This document shows, piece by piece, positions 19,310 to 30,309 of a stretch of DNA of 63,564 bases (position 1 is its first letter; every line of letters starts with the position of its first letter). A program made the translations under genes and the position numbers. The DNA is from Capsaspora owczarzaki ATCC 30864. Its lineage: Eukaryota; Opisthokonta; Filasterea. The stretch lies in the NCBI RefSeq assembly GCF_000151315.2, contig NW_011887305.1:74538-138101 (forward strand). The letters are read 5' to 3'. A model generated the notes under the pieces. That model had not been told where the DNA came from. It saw only the letters and a list, made by a program, of their open reading frames with translations, and did no database searches.

Positions 19310-22300
19310 ATGCCGCTCATCTCTGGCGGACGGCCGGGGGGACCTCCTCCTCCCTCAGCCCAGCAGCACCAGCAGAACGGGCCGTCGACCTCCACTCGCC
19401 CGCTGCAGGCATCCTCGTCAGCATCACTGCTCACCACTAATGCTGCTCCTAATGCTCCCCCTGCTGCTGCTGCTGCTGCTGCTGCTTCCACCTCAGTCGC
19501 TGGACCCAGTCGGACTCGCTCGCCGTCCGTTCACGCACTGCTCCAACAGCAGCAGCAGCAGCAGCAGTCCTCCGCCTCAGACGCCGCCACTGGACCCATG
19601 TCATCATCATCTTCATCATCTGCTGCTGGTGGTGCTGCTGCTGGTGCTGCTGGACTGCCTCAAGCGTCCTCGCAGGCGCAGGCTCAATCCAAAGCTGCCG
19701 CAATCGCTCGCTTGAGCACTGCGCTCCAGCCCAAAGTGCAGGCAGCCGCGTCACTCGGAGTCGGAGCAGCAGGAGGAGCATTGCATGCATCACCACTCCA
19801 GCCTGCTCAGAAGGCAGCCGCAACGAGTCACCCTGCTGCGAGTAGTGTGAGCGGGTCGTCGTCATCATCGTCGCTCGCGGGTGCCCTCAAGCCGCAGCCA
19901 CAGAGTCAAGCTCAAGCCCAAGCTCAAGCTCAAGCACCATTGCTGGCACCACAGACTGCTGCAGGAAGCGCAGGACTGAGCAAATCGCCCATCCCGTCCA
20001 ATTCCAACTCTGCTCCGATTGCGCCGAGTGCGACCAGTAGTGCTATTGCTGCTGCTGCAGTGACTGCTGCTGCGTCCATGCGATCAGCGCAAACAGAGAC
20101 TGCAGCGGCAACTCTGTCGACAACGACCGCGGCCAAGTCTCCCGTCGCTGCCCCAACCCCGCAATCCGCCTCGGCGCGCACGAACGCAGCTCTCACCGGC
20201 TCTTCTGGTTCTGGTTCGCTCGATCCCACAACGGCAAGTCCCGGGCTCGCATCAGGAAAGCAGTCGGCGGGCGTTTCGCCGCAGTCAAAGTCGCCAGTTC
20301 AGGCCAGCGCCTCGTTTGTCGACGAAATCAAAACGAGGGCTTCTCAGGCAAAGTCACCACAAGTCACTGCTTCTGCTGTGCCGGTCGATGTTGCTTCGCC
20401 AACAGCCACCCCTTTGTCGCCCGCGACCTCCCTCGCAGAAGAACTCAAGCAGCGCTCTCCGCGACCTGCCGGAGTAAGTTTTCCGCTTTTTTTTCTTTTC
20501 TATTTTCTGTATGATGTTGTTGAAAAACCCGGCCTGTTGTCTCACGGGTGTCGGTTGGCGCTGCTTGTTCTTGTTTTTGTGCTCTTGTGCTCCCCTTTTG
20601 AAAACAACTAGGGTGCTCCTGAAAGGCCGCCCGCGCCCACCCGTCCCGCAACCCTCATCCAGTCATCCTCGTCGCCGTCGCTGCAATCCACCAATGCCGC
20701 AAAGGCCGCGCTCAAGGCAACGAGTGCTGCCGAAACGGGAACGCCTTCAAAGAGCTTCAATGTCGAACAGCCAACAAAGAGTGTCCAACAACAACCGATT
20801 TATGCAACCGTCGTCCCTGCTGCTCGGGTCTCGCCCGCCGCTGCAATGGCTGCTCAGACCTCGAACAATGCCAGCGTTGAATATGCGGCCATCAAACCAA
20901 GCACTGGTCCTTCGGCAGCACGCAGCCCTGTCGGAGCTGCAGGCTCTCGCATCTCAATCTCAGCCCCTTCGTTAATCAAGCACACAGGCCCAGTTCCTCT
21001 CGAAGCGTCCAAGCAACGGTATATCGCAGCCGGGCCGCACAATGCCCCACCACCGAGCGTCACTGTAGCCAGCCCAGAGCCATCAGGCAGTCCTTCTCAC
21101 ACGACAATGCCCCGCACAACCACGGCTGCAGCTGCAGCTGCCGCTGCCGCTGCTGGTGGTACCGCTGCATCATCGGTAGACAAGTTTTCGGCGTTGAAAG
21201 AGAGTCGATCCTCGATGGTTGCGCTTGCTAGTACGCTGCCAGCAAATTCGTCCCTCTTCCTCAACCGATGGCGATTGGAGGTGAGCCTGTTGCAAGAACG
21301 GCCCATCAAAGCGTCCAACCAAAACTTTGAAGTGGAGGCCTTCCGCAAAATGGTGTGCACGTAAGTTTTCAATCCACACAAGATCTCGATGCTGCGATTT
21401 TTTTTTCGTTTTTTTTTTTCGTTTTTTTCGTTTTTCGTTTTTCTCGTTTGTATTTGATATCTAAAACTCTCCACTCTTGGTAGGCTGCGATCTGAATTCC
21501 CTCACACGGCATTCAACACGAACAAGGGGTTTATTTGCAGCCCAATCATGGAACTCGAAGCTGGAGGACGTCAAACATTTATTCACGACGTCTTTGACGT
21601 GAACATTACAGGCCCGTCAGGTGCTACCGTGCATGTGGCCTGCAGTGTTGAGACATCCACTGCTGACTTGATTCAAACCGCCTGCCGCATGCTCGGCGTT
21701 GCTCTAACGTCTCCAAGACTCAAAGTCATCGGCTTGAGCGAGTACCTCGAAACAGAACAGCACGAGCGCACCGGAGCTCGACGCGCCTTTCCCGTGTTTG
21801 TCGCCGAGCACGAGTACGTCCACATTTGCCGCAAGTTCAACCGTGAAATCAGCCTCGTTCTGGTGGACGGGCCCGATGTCGATCGCAGCCTGATGCGGAT
21901 TGAGCCCGATGACTTGATCGAGTCCCATGCCGAAAAGCGGCTCTCTGGTCAGCCCGGTCAGCGGAATAGCAACGGCGCCCTGCTTTCCAACATGGCGGAT
22001 GGCGATCAAAAAAGCTCCGACACTGAAGGGCTGGACGCCTTGGCCGAGTTTACCACTCGGTGGGCGTCCTCGCCCGTGTTCCAGGACGCAGCCATCACGC
22101 TGAGCCGCTATCGGGAAACGCAAGCCAAAATCGAGGCCCTGTGCGCCTCGGAGCAATCGCAGCTGAGCGCCATCACGCGCGAGACAACCCAGCTCATTCA
22201 GATGGCAAAGGCAACGTGCGCCCTGCTCGGCACCACCGAGACGATCGACATTCAGCAATGCGCAGCCGAGATTCTGCAGCGCAAAAAGATGCTTTGGTCC

Positions 22301-25300
22301 AAGAATGGCGAGTTGACAGACGAAATGCTGGCTGGCATGATGCGGCAGCAGATGAACGAGCTGTACCGGCAACTGCTTGCTGTCATTGCCATGTACGCTC
22401 TGTCCATGGACGGTGAGATTGCCTCGGAAGCCGACCAGGATCACGCCATCAAACTGGGCTCGTGGATTGACGCCGACACGATCGATGCGGCGCTCCAGGC
22501 CCTTGCGGCCGCGTCGGCTCCAGCCGGCCTGAACAATGGCTCTTCGTTTACCTGGATGAGTGACATTCCGACGACCCAGTTCCGTGTCTGCGTCCAGTCA
22601 CTTCACCACGTTCCTGCGGCGTGGATGCGGTTTGATCTGTTTTACGTGGACGCTGGACTATACTATGGCGGCAATCTGCTCGCCCCTTCCATTCGAACCA
22701 AGCCCACCTTGCTGGAGAAGGGCATGTTTGATCGCTGCACCTGGGACGGTTGGCTCCAGTACAATTTCCCCATGCGAGCCTTGCCGATGGAAGCGCGGCT
22801 TTGCTTTACCGTTTTCGGGTTGAAGATCGACAGCAAGGATAATAACAGCGCGCAGACGGCGTCTCTCTCGATCGCCGGCGTCCCTTTGGGGTGGGTGAGC
22901 TTGCCAATGTTCAACTTTCGCTTCCTGCTCTCGACAGGCCGGTACTTGCTTGGAATGTGGCCGGATGGTCCTGCCGATCCCATCGGCACCACGCAAGCCA
23001 ACAGCGCCCACGACGAGTGTGCGCTGCTGCAGGTGGATCTCGACACCCACCCAGTGCCCGTGTTGCACCCGAGCGCCCTCACCATCATCAAAGGTCGCCA
23101 CCGATTCCGGCAACAGCAATCCAGCTCGACCTCTGGCCCCGTGCAGCGCTCTGCTGCTGCAAGCAACAGGTCCCGTCCAACTGGCGCTGGCGCAGCGCGG
23201 CCTTCCCCAGAGTCCACATCGCAGCGAAACCAGTTTGTGCCGCTCGACGACGCGGACAAGAAGCGGTTTTGGGCTGAGCGCAACGAACTCATCAGCCATC
23301 CGCAGGCGCTGCCTCGTGTTTTGCTCTCCTTCCGAGCGCTAGACCCGCTGAGCGTGACTGACGTGCATCGACTGCTTCAGGAGTGGACACCCCTGTCACC
23401 GGTCGCTGCTCTGGAGCTGCTTCACGCCAAGTACCCCGACACGCGTGTCCGAGAAACGGCCATTGAATGGATGTCGGCGTTGAGCGACGACGACTTGTGC
23501 GATTGTCTCCCGCAGCTCGTTCAAGGACTCAAGTACGAAACCTTCCACGACTCGGCCCTGCTCCGCTTCCTCATTCACCGTGCTCTTGGCAGCTGTCGCA
23601 TCGGACTGCAGCTGTTCTGGTGCCTGAAGGCTGACATGAACATTAATCCGCAATTCGCTCGCCGGTGCGAACTGGTGCTCGAAGCCCTGCTTGCCGCGTG
23701 TGGCTCGGCCATGCGCAGCGAACTGGCGCGTCAGCTGCAGCTCTGTGCTTTGCTGTCTCGCTCGGCAGTGTCAGTTCGCGAGGCCAAAGACGCACAGCGA
23801 CCGCAAGTCCTGCAAGAAGAGATGCATCGCACAGCGGCGGACATGACGTGGATTGAAGCGTCTACTGGAGCATTGAACGGCGCTGCTGGAGCCTCTGGCG
23901 AAGTGAGCGTTGCCTCCGCCGCTGCATCTTCCGCGTCGGTTCGTCTGCCGCTCAATCCGAGCCAGGAAGTGGCGGGCATCAACGTCGAGCAGTGTTCGTA
24001 CTTTAATTCCAAGACGCTTCCGCTGCGTGTCGTCTTCCGGAATGCCGACCCGCTTGGCAGCCCCATCAATGTCATTTACAAGGTCGGTGATGATTTGCGC
24101 CAAGACATGATCACGCTGCAAATGATTCGCATCATGGACAAGCTGTGGCTGCGCGAAGGCCTCGACCTGAAGATGATTACCTACCGTTGCCTGGCCACTG
24201 GCAGTGACTCGGGCATGGTCGAGATGGTCATGAACTCGGACACGTTGCGCCGGATTGAAACGGAGGAAGTCGGCCTCGCCGGCTCGTTCAAGGATCGCCC
24301 GCTCGCCGACTGGCTGCGAAAGCACAACCAGTCAGACGAGGCCTACGACAAGGCGGTGAGCAACTTTACTGCCTCGTGCGCAGGCTACTGCGTTGCCACC
24401 TACGTGCTCGGCATTTGCGATCGTCACAACGACAACATTATGGTGACGAAATCGGGTCATCTCTTCCACATTGACTTTGGCAAGTTCCTCGGCAACGCGC
24501 AACGGTTTGGCAGCTTCAAGCGCGACCGCGCTCCGTTCATCCTGACGCCTGGCTTTGCGTACGTCATCAACGGCGGCGAAAAGTTCAACCAGCGTTTCAA
24601 AGACTTTGAGGCGTTGTGCTGCACTGCCTACAATGTTCTTCGTCGTCACGCCTCGCTGTTTGTGAATCTTCTCGGCATGGTAAGCGCAACAAGTGTGCAG
24701 GGCGCAAAACTACAGAGGGGATGAGGGTTGTTCCAGAGTTGGTTTTTGGCTCACTTTTATGTTGTTTTGTTTTTGTCATTCGTTCTTTCGCTCGCATTCA
24801 TACAGATGATGTCGTCCGGCATCCCTGAGCTGCGTGAAGAGAAGGATTTGGCCTATGTTGTGGATGCCCTCTTCCTGTCGGCATCGGAAAAGGAGGCGGA
24901 CGAGCAATTCCGCAAGCTCATTGACGAATCCCTGTCGTCCAAATTCACCCAAATCAACTTTTTCATTCACAACGTCGCCCAGGTCAAGTTCACTGGCTCG
25001 TCACCGGGCAAAGCTGTCAGCTTGGACACTCTGTCGTTCATGCCCAACAAGTACTCTGCCGCCACCGAACCGCGCGTGTTTAGCGTCAAGGTGGCTTCCG
25101 TCGAGAAGGTCTGGAACCCAGACAAGTACTACGTCTATGTGATGAAGGTGTCGCTCATGAACGGCAACGAGTACACTCTGACGCGCCGGTTCCACCAGTT
25201 TGACGAGTTTTACCAAAAGCTCACCGCCACCTTCCCGATGGACGTTTCGCGCATGCCGTTCTTCCCAGCCAAGCTGGTGGTTGGCCGATCCCAGGTGCGC

Positions 25301-25759
25301 AGTGTCTCCCTCAAGCGCATGAAGGAGCTCGATGATTTCCTGGCTGGCTTGTTGAACATGCGCGAAGAGGTGGCCCATTCCGACTTGCTGTACACATTCC
25401 TCCACCCGAGCGTGCAAGCAGATGCGGGTGCGTCACGCAAGGCGCCCAATGCCTCCCCTGCCGCTGCGCTCGCTGCGTCAAACAATGGCAGCAGCAACGG
25501 CCCGCCCCGTCACGCGCGGACACTGTCGACCTCCGGCTCGGCTGGCTCATCGGCGCAAGCCGTCAACCCCGCCGCGCTCATCAATCGGACAACTCAGGCA
25601 TACAATGCGCGCCCGCCTCCGCCGACCGTGCCTTACCTTCCTGCGACTACCGCCACTTCCCCTTCCACTGTCACTCCTCAGCCGTCCGGTGCAATGTCTC
25701 CTGCGCAGGAAGACAGTTCCGGCGGTGAGACTGACGAAGAAGAGATTGAGGCTAGTTAA
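19310..25759 (+). CDS. Class II phosphatidylinositol 3-kinase with PX domain
   Basis: Exons 19310-20473, 20612-21360, 21484-24679, 24806-25759; 2020 residues. Makes PI3P and PI(3,4)P2 on endosomal and plasma membranes. Order: a long Ala/Ser/Gln-rich disordered N-terminus with IYATVV and VEYAAI tyrosine motifs; Ras-binding domain (about 640-760); C2 (about 1000-1130); helical PIK domain (about 1230-1380); kinase (about 1450-1730) with GDDLRQDMITLQM, catalytic CDRHNDNIM (about 1617) and HIDFGKFLG; then PX (about 1790-1900; TRRFHQFDEFYQKL). The activation-loop segment FGSFKRDRAPFIL and the linker FTQINFFIHNVAQVKF are class II signatures. Odd: animal class II enzymes end PX-C2, but here PX is followed only by a Pro/Ser-rich acidic tail (ETDEEEIEAS), so the C-terminal C2 is absent. 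Confidence 0.95.
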
Positions 25760-25951
25760 TCGTTGTCCATTTTGATTGTTTGTTTGTGTTTTGTTTGTTT
25801 TGTTTTTTTGCTGTCGTTCTTTTGTGTTTTGTTTGTCATTGTGCTTTTTGGGTTTTGTTTCAGCCATGTGCTTGTTTTGTCTTGGGAATCTTTGTACCAT
25901 ATTACATCCATTGTCGTTTTTTGCCAACGCCATTTTTCCCCATCAAAAACC

Positions 25952-26877
25952 TCATTCAATAGAGCCGAAATCAATGGTGATTTGTTTCATCTTGGGGATG
26001 TGTTGTCTGTGTTCCAAGCATTTCCAGAAGAATGTCAGAACGGGAACAAGCTGTTGCAGCGTCTCAAACTGTTCCCCAAATACGCAGTGCAGGAGTATTT
26101 TTCTCACCTGTACTTGATTCCTGCCATGTCGAACAAGCGCCGGGACACCACAAATTCGGGGCGATCGTGGTACTTGTCTGACTTGTAGATGACCTCCTTG
26201 ATGCCCGACTGGATGATAATCTTGGCGCACTCGTTGCACGGGAAGAGCGCCACGTAAATCGTGCAGCCCTTGACGTCGCTCGCATTCTTGTTCAGCACGG
26301 CGTTGAGCTCTGCGTGGCACACGTACATGTATTTGGTGTCCAGCGGGCTCTCTGCCGTGCGTGCCCATGGGAGCAGGTCGTCGTTGCAGCCATTCGGCAT
26401 CCCGTTGTAGCCAATGCCGACAATCTTGTTCTCTTGGTTGACGATGCACGCTCCGACTGTGCCCGAAAACATGCATCAATATAGAGTATCAAACAGACGA
26501 TCGTCATTGAGCAAAATAGGCATTGGCAAGACTCGAAGGAAGGAGGGTCACAGAGTCACAATTGAATGAATGGTCACAAACCTTGGGACGAGGGGTCCTT
26601 TGAGCGCTGGGCGGACAGGAACGCGACGGCCATAAAATAGTCTGCCCACGGCAAGTAATCTGCATTGGAAAAGCAGGACAAGGCCCAGATCAGAGCAGAG
26701 GGGAACAGCAGAGTGAGACGAACGACATCAAAATCTGGCGGGAGAATTTTTGGCGGGAATGGCAGCACTCGTTTGTTCACCTTGGCGCTTCTTGACGGCA
26801 GCAGGAGCGTTGTCGGAGACCGTGGCAGGCTCAAAGGTGCTTGTCTGGTGGTTCAGTGGCGGAGGAGTGTTGCTCAT
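25952..26877 (-). CDS. DCTD: Deoxycytidylate (dCMP) deaminase
   Basis: Exons 26877-26781, 26659-26582, 26456-26108, 26006-25952; 192 residues. Zinc enzyme converting dCMP to dUMP, the main feed to dTMP synthesis; allosterically set by dCTP/dTTP in the family. The match to animal DCTD is close through [25 protein letters not shown] and [10 protein letters not shown]. Zinc and catalytic residues: His106 and Glu108 (CHAELNAV), Cys132 and Cys135 (PCNEC). The last exon encodes only [18 protein letters not shown], matching the human C-terminus. Splice phases 1, 1 and 2 are consistent. The start at 26877 (MSNTPPP) gives the usual length; an in-frame ATG at 27018 would add 47 residues (see next entry). 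Confidence 0.95.
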
Positions 26878-27018
26878 GGCTGGATGTGGCGACGGCGCGT
26901 GGTGGCAGTGAGGCGCAGAGCAGGAAACGAGGCGGCGAACAGGGATTGATGACGACGATGCTGCGAGACGTGAGGCTGCTGAATGGAAGATGCGTCCGAC
27001 AAGAAAGGGCATAAGCAA
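26878..27018 (-). other. In-frame N-terminal extension of DCTD, possible mitochondrial presequence
   Basis: The DCTD frame stays open upstream to ATG 27018. The 47 extra codons begin MLMPFLVGRIFHSAASRL and contain several Arg and Ser, many hydrophobics and no Asp or Glu, as in a mitochondrial targeting peptide. Use of this start is unproven. Confidence 0.5.
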
Positions 27019-27119
27019 AGGGAAAGACGACTGGGGGGAAAAAAACAGTGTGTATGAAAGTGAGAGAGACTATATTGGATGGATTCTGAATTTAATGGCG
27101 GAAAACACATTCTTAGATA

Positions 27120-29496
27120 TCATCGGTACAGTGGAACGGTCGGTCGCTCGGTCAGCCGGGCCACATTCAAAAAGCCAAAGCCAACAAGCGTGCGGTGACG
27201 CGTGACAGAGCAGAAAAAGCTGAGGCAGCAGGACACCTTGACTTGCGGCACGTCAAAGGCAGGCAGCACTGGAATCACGGGCTTTGGCTTGGACGGCTCC
27301 GACCGAATCCGGCAATGCTCGCGAGCGTCAAAGTGCACGCACGAGCGTGCTCGAATGCACACGTTGTACAATTGAGAAAGGTGGGGGCGTGCGCTCTCGA
27401 GACCCGCTGCCACAGCCTGCAGCTCCTGTTGAATCCACTGCCGAACTGCGGTGATGCTCTTGCGGTTGGTTGCGCCTCTGGAACTGACCGGAGTCGAGGT
27501 ACCGCTGTGATTGCCGGACGAACCAGTAGCAATAGAGGCGGTCGTTGATGATGATGCGAGTAAAGTTTCGAGCAAGTCCAGTTTTCGTGCGTCTTGTTGT
27601 TTGGCAGCAAACAGCGCAGCTTCCCGCTCGTCCTGAAGTGCTGCTAGAATGTGCTTTGCAGAATCCTTGCCTTTGCTGGCTCGCCGACTACTGCTGGACG
27701 AGATGGAGGTCGGATGCGCGGCTGAAGGTGCTGCTGGATCAGTCGACGCATCGGCCGCGCTCAGGCTCAGCAATGCCGGGGAGGATGCGACCTTGCTCAG
27801 CATGTCGAGCGATTCTTGGTTGTGGCTGCTGTGATGATGGAAGTGAGGAGTGTTGGACGGATGGTGATGCGAATCCCCTTCCGCCGCAGCGATGGCGTCC
27901 TCGTGCGCGCCGGCAACCATTGGATTGCTCAGGCCAGCTTCAGTGCATGCGCTCTGCCAGAGGCGAACAACTTCGGAGAGCAGGGTGCGCGGTCGCCAGT
28001 CGGGCAGTACTTCAACACTGACCAAATCCGCCGCTTCTTCAGGCAGCGGGCTGAGAACGGACTCGAATAGACGTTTCACTTCTTCGGCACTGGGAGTGCG
28101 CGTTCCGAACGCAGCAGAAACAATCAACGTGTGCAGAGGGAGCTCGCTTTCGTCGGGAGGACCGCACCAACCAGACTCGCCGAGCTTCCGCACATCAAAG
28201 TCGATCGCGTCAGCCCACTGATCGGCAATCCAGCGGTCTTCAAAGAGGCTGCGCCATGGCACACGTCCGTGCGTTTTGGACGCAACAGCAACGTCCTGGC
28301 TGGCCAAGAGGCTCGCCTGGGACGATGAGAGGCTGCGCATTTGTCCGAGGTAGTTTCCCGATCGATGCGGGTGAGGGTGCCCCTGGTTGTCACCACGGCT
28401 TGCTGGGCTTGCTGGGGAAGAGGCACCAAACGGCTCAGTGAGCGACGAGAGATCGTTATGGGACAGAGGCTGCACGACTGGTTTTGGTGGATGGAACGAT
28501 GAAGATTCGGACGAAGCGCTGTTGATAGAGTCGATAGAATCCTCGCTGTGGGCGCTTCGGAAACTGCCTTCCGTGCCGTCCCAGTCGTCAAGGTATTCTT
28601 CACTTCCATGCAACGGCAGGTCGTGCATGGGGACGGCCCAGTGCTCTCGGAGCAGACCGCACTGCTGAGCGCTCAGAGCACGCACGCGAGTGCGCTCAAG
28701 CCGAAAGCTGCTACGCAGGGCGCTTTCTTGGGCTGTGGCAGGCTTGCCAAGCAGGCACAATCGCCAGGGCATTCGGCTAGAGTTGGATGCTGGCTGATGG
28801 TGCGACCAGGCTGGGGAAGGCGGTACCGTCGATGCCGAAAGAGTAGACTGCTGCTGTTGTTGCTGTTGCTGCTGTTGCTGCTGTTGCTGCTGTTGCTGCT
28901 GTTGTTGCTGTTGCTCTTGAGACAAAAAGTCAAACAAGACGTGGTAAACGGGAGCAAGCTCCGAGCAAAAGGCGGCCATTTCACGGACGACCAGCTCGCT
29001 CCATAACGGCATGGATGCACCGCGCACACTGGCTGTCTCTGTCGTCAGCCGAATGCGTGGCAGCATGAGATGCAAACCCCGACCGAGTACACTCGACGTG
29101 GGTCTGGTTGTCGAACGGGTGGACAAACTACTACCACCAGGCTGGCTCTCCGGATGGCCGCTCTCCATCAAATCGGTGTCTGGTAATCCACAGGACAGCG
29201 GGAAGCGAACGCGGTCGAGCGGTGTGAGTAGCCACCAGCGGGTGAGGTCGTCGAGCGCGCGCCAGCTCACTCGCGGGTCGATGGCAGCCGCCTGGGTTGG
29301 CGAGGTTTCTAACGCTTGAGCAGCACTAGCGCTACTGATGCGGAGATGTGGATCGGGTGAAATTGGTCTCGGAGACACTGAGCGACGACCTGTCAAGTCT
29401 TGATTTGGCAGCGGCGTTCTGAGATGATTTGGAGACGCCTTTGCTCCCTCGCCGGCACTCGCCATCCCAGCCTCGGCTCTGATTTCAGAAGCAGAC

Positions 29497-29540
<44 letters not shown>

Positions 29541-30101
29541 TTGTTGGGTGGATGCTTGGCGCAACGCTCGCCTGGCTGCAGCAGTGCTCATCTCGACAGC
29601 GCGCGCGGCTCTGTTCCACCGCTGGTCGTCCTGCTCCCCGACCACCGCCTGTGTCTGTGCCTGTGCCTGTGTAGCAGCAGCAGCAGCAGCATTACTTGCA
29701 TCCGCGTGAGTATTATTATGACTATAGGGACTGGTCGGGTGGTGGATTGGCAGCGTTGTTGGGAGCTGCGCCTCGACGAGCGACCCGCCAATGCGGCAGC
29801 GACCGAACGTGCGCTGGAAGAGCAGCCGCCAGTGCAGGTTGAGGCAGATGCGCGATGCAATCATCCACTGCTTGCAGACGCGTTCGCAGCTGAGCAGGTC
29901 GCGCGGCTCGTCCAAGTGCACAAAGACGGCGCAGAGCACGTCGACCGGCAACTCGACGCTGTAGCTCGAGCTGGAGCCGTATGGACCATCACCAGTACTG
30001 CCACTACTGCTACTGCTACTACTACTTGATGATGGGTTGATATTAGTGCCAGTAGAAGGTGCAGTGCTCGTGCCCGCTGAGGAAGGGATTGGCACGTCCA
30101 T
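27120..30101 (-). CDS. Large F-box protein with poly-Gln and poly-Ala tracts
   Basis: One open frame of 993 residues from ATG 30101 (MDVPIPSS). The F-box is at about residues 49-95 (VELPVDVLCAVFVHL, RVCKQWMIASRI), so it should dock on Skp1 in an SCF ubiquitin ligase. I see no WD40, LRR or Kelch repeats. Conserved-looking islands include DLTRWWLLTPLDRVRFPL, LWSELVVREMAAFCSEL, WIADQWADAIDFDVRKLGE and the C-terminal ARSCVHFDAREHCRI with PSKPKPVIPVLPAFDVP. I do not recognise the substrate-binding part. Poly-Ala (about nt 29489-29540) and poly-Gln (28849-28914) runs are present. The last about 35 codons, after DVPQVK, may be read-through of an unspliced intron, since GTGTCC there could be a donor; the true C-terminus is therefore uncertain. 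Confidence 0.75.
28849..28914. repeat. CTG/CAG trinucleotide tract coding poly-Gln
   Basis: Mixed CTG/TTG units on the + strand, read as about 20 or more Gln residues on the - strand in the F-box protein. Likely length-polymorphic. Confidence 0.9.
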
Positions 30102-30309
30102 TTTCCAAACAAAAACAAAAATACAGACTGACTGACTGAGCTCAGAGCTCAGATTTGCTGAGACGCAATGAGAAATGAAAATGATCAACAAGCCAACGCA
30201 CACCATTCGTATTCTTATTCTGCTCACGTCTTGTTTTGCTCAGTTCTCAGTCTTTGTTTTTGTTTTGTTTTGTTTTTCTCAGTTTTTTTTTCTGGTTCTG
30301 TGCTTCAAC

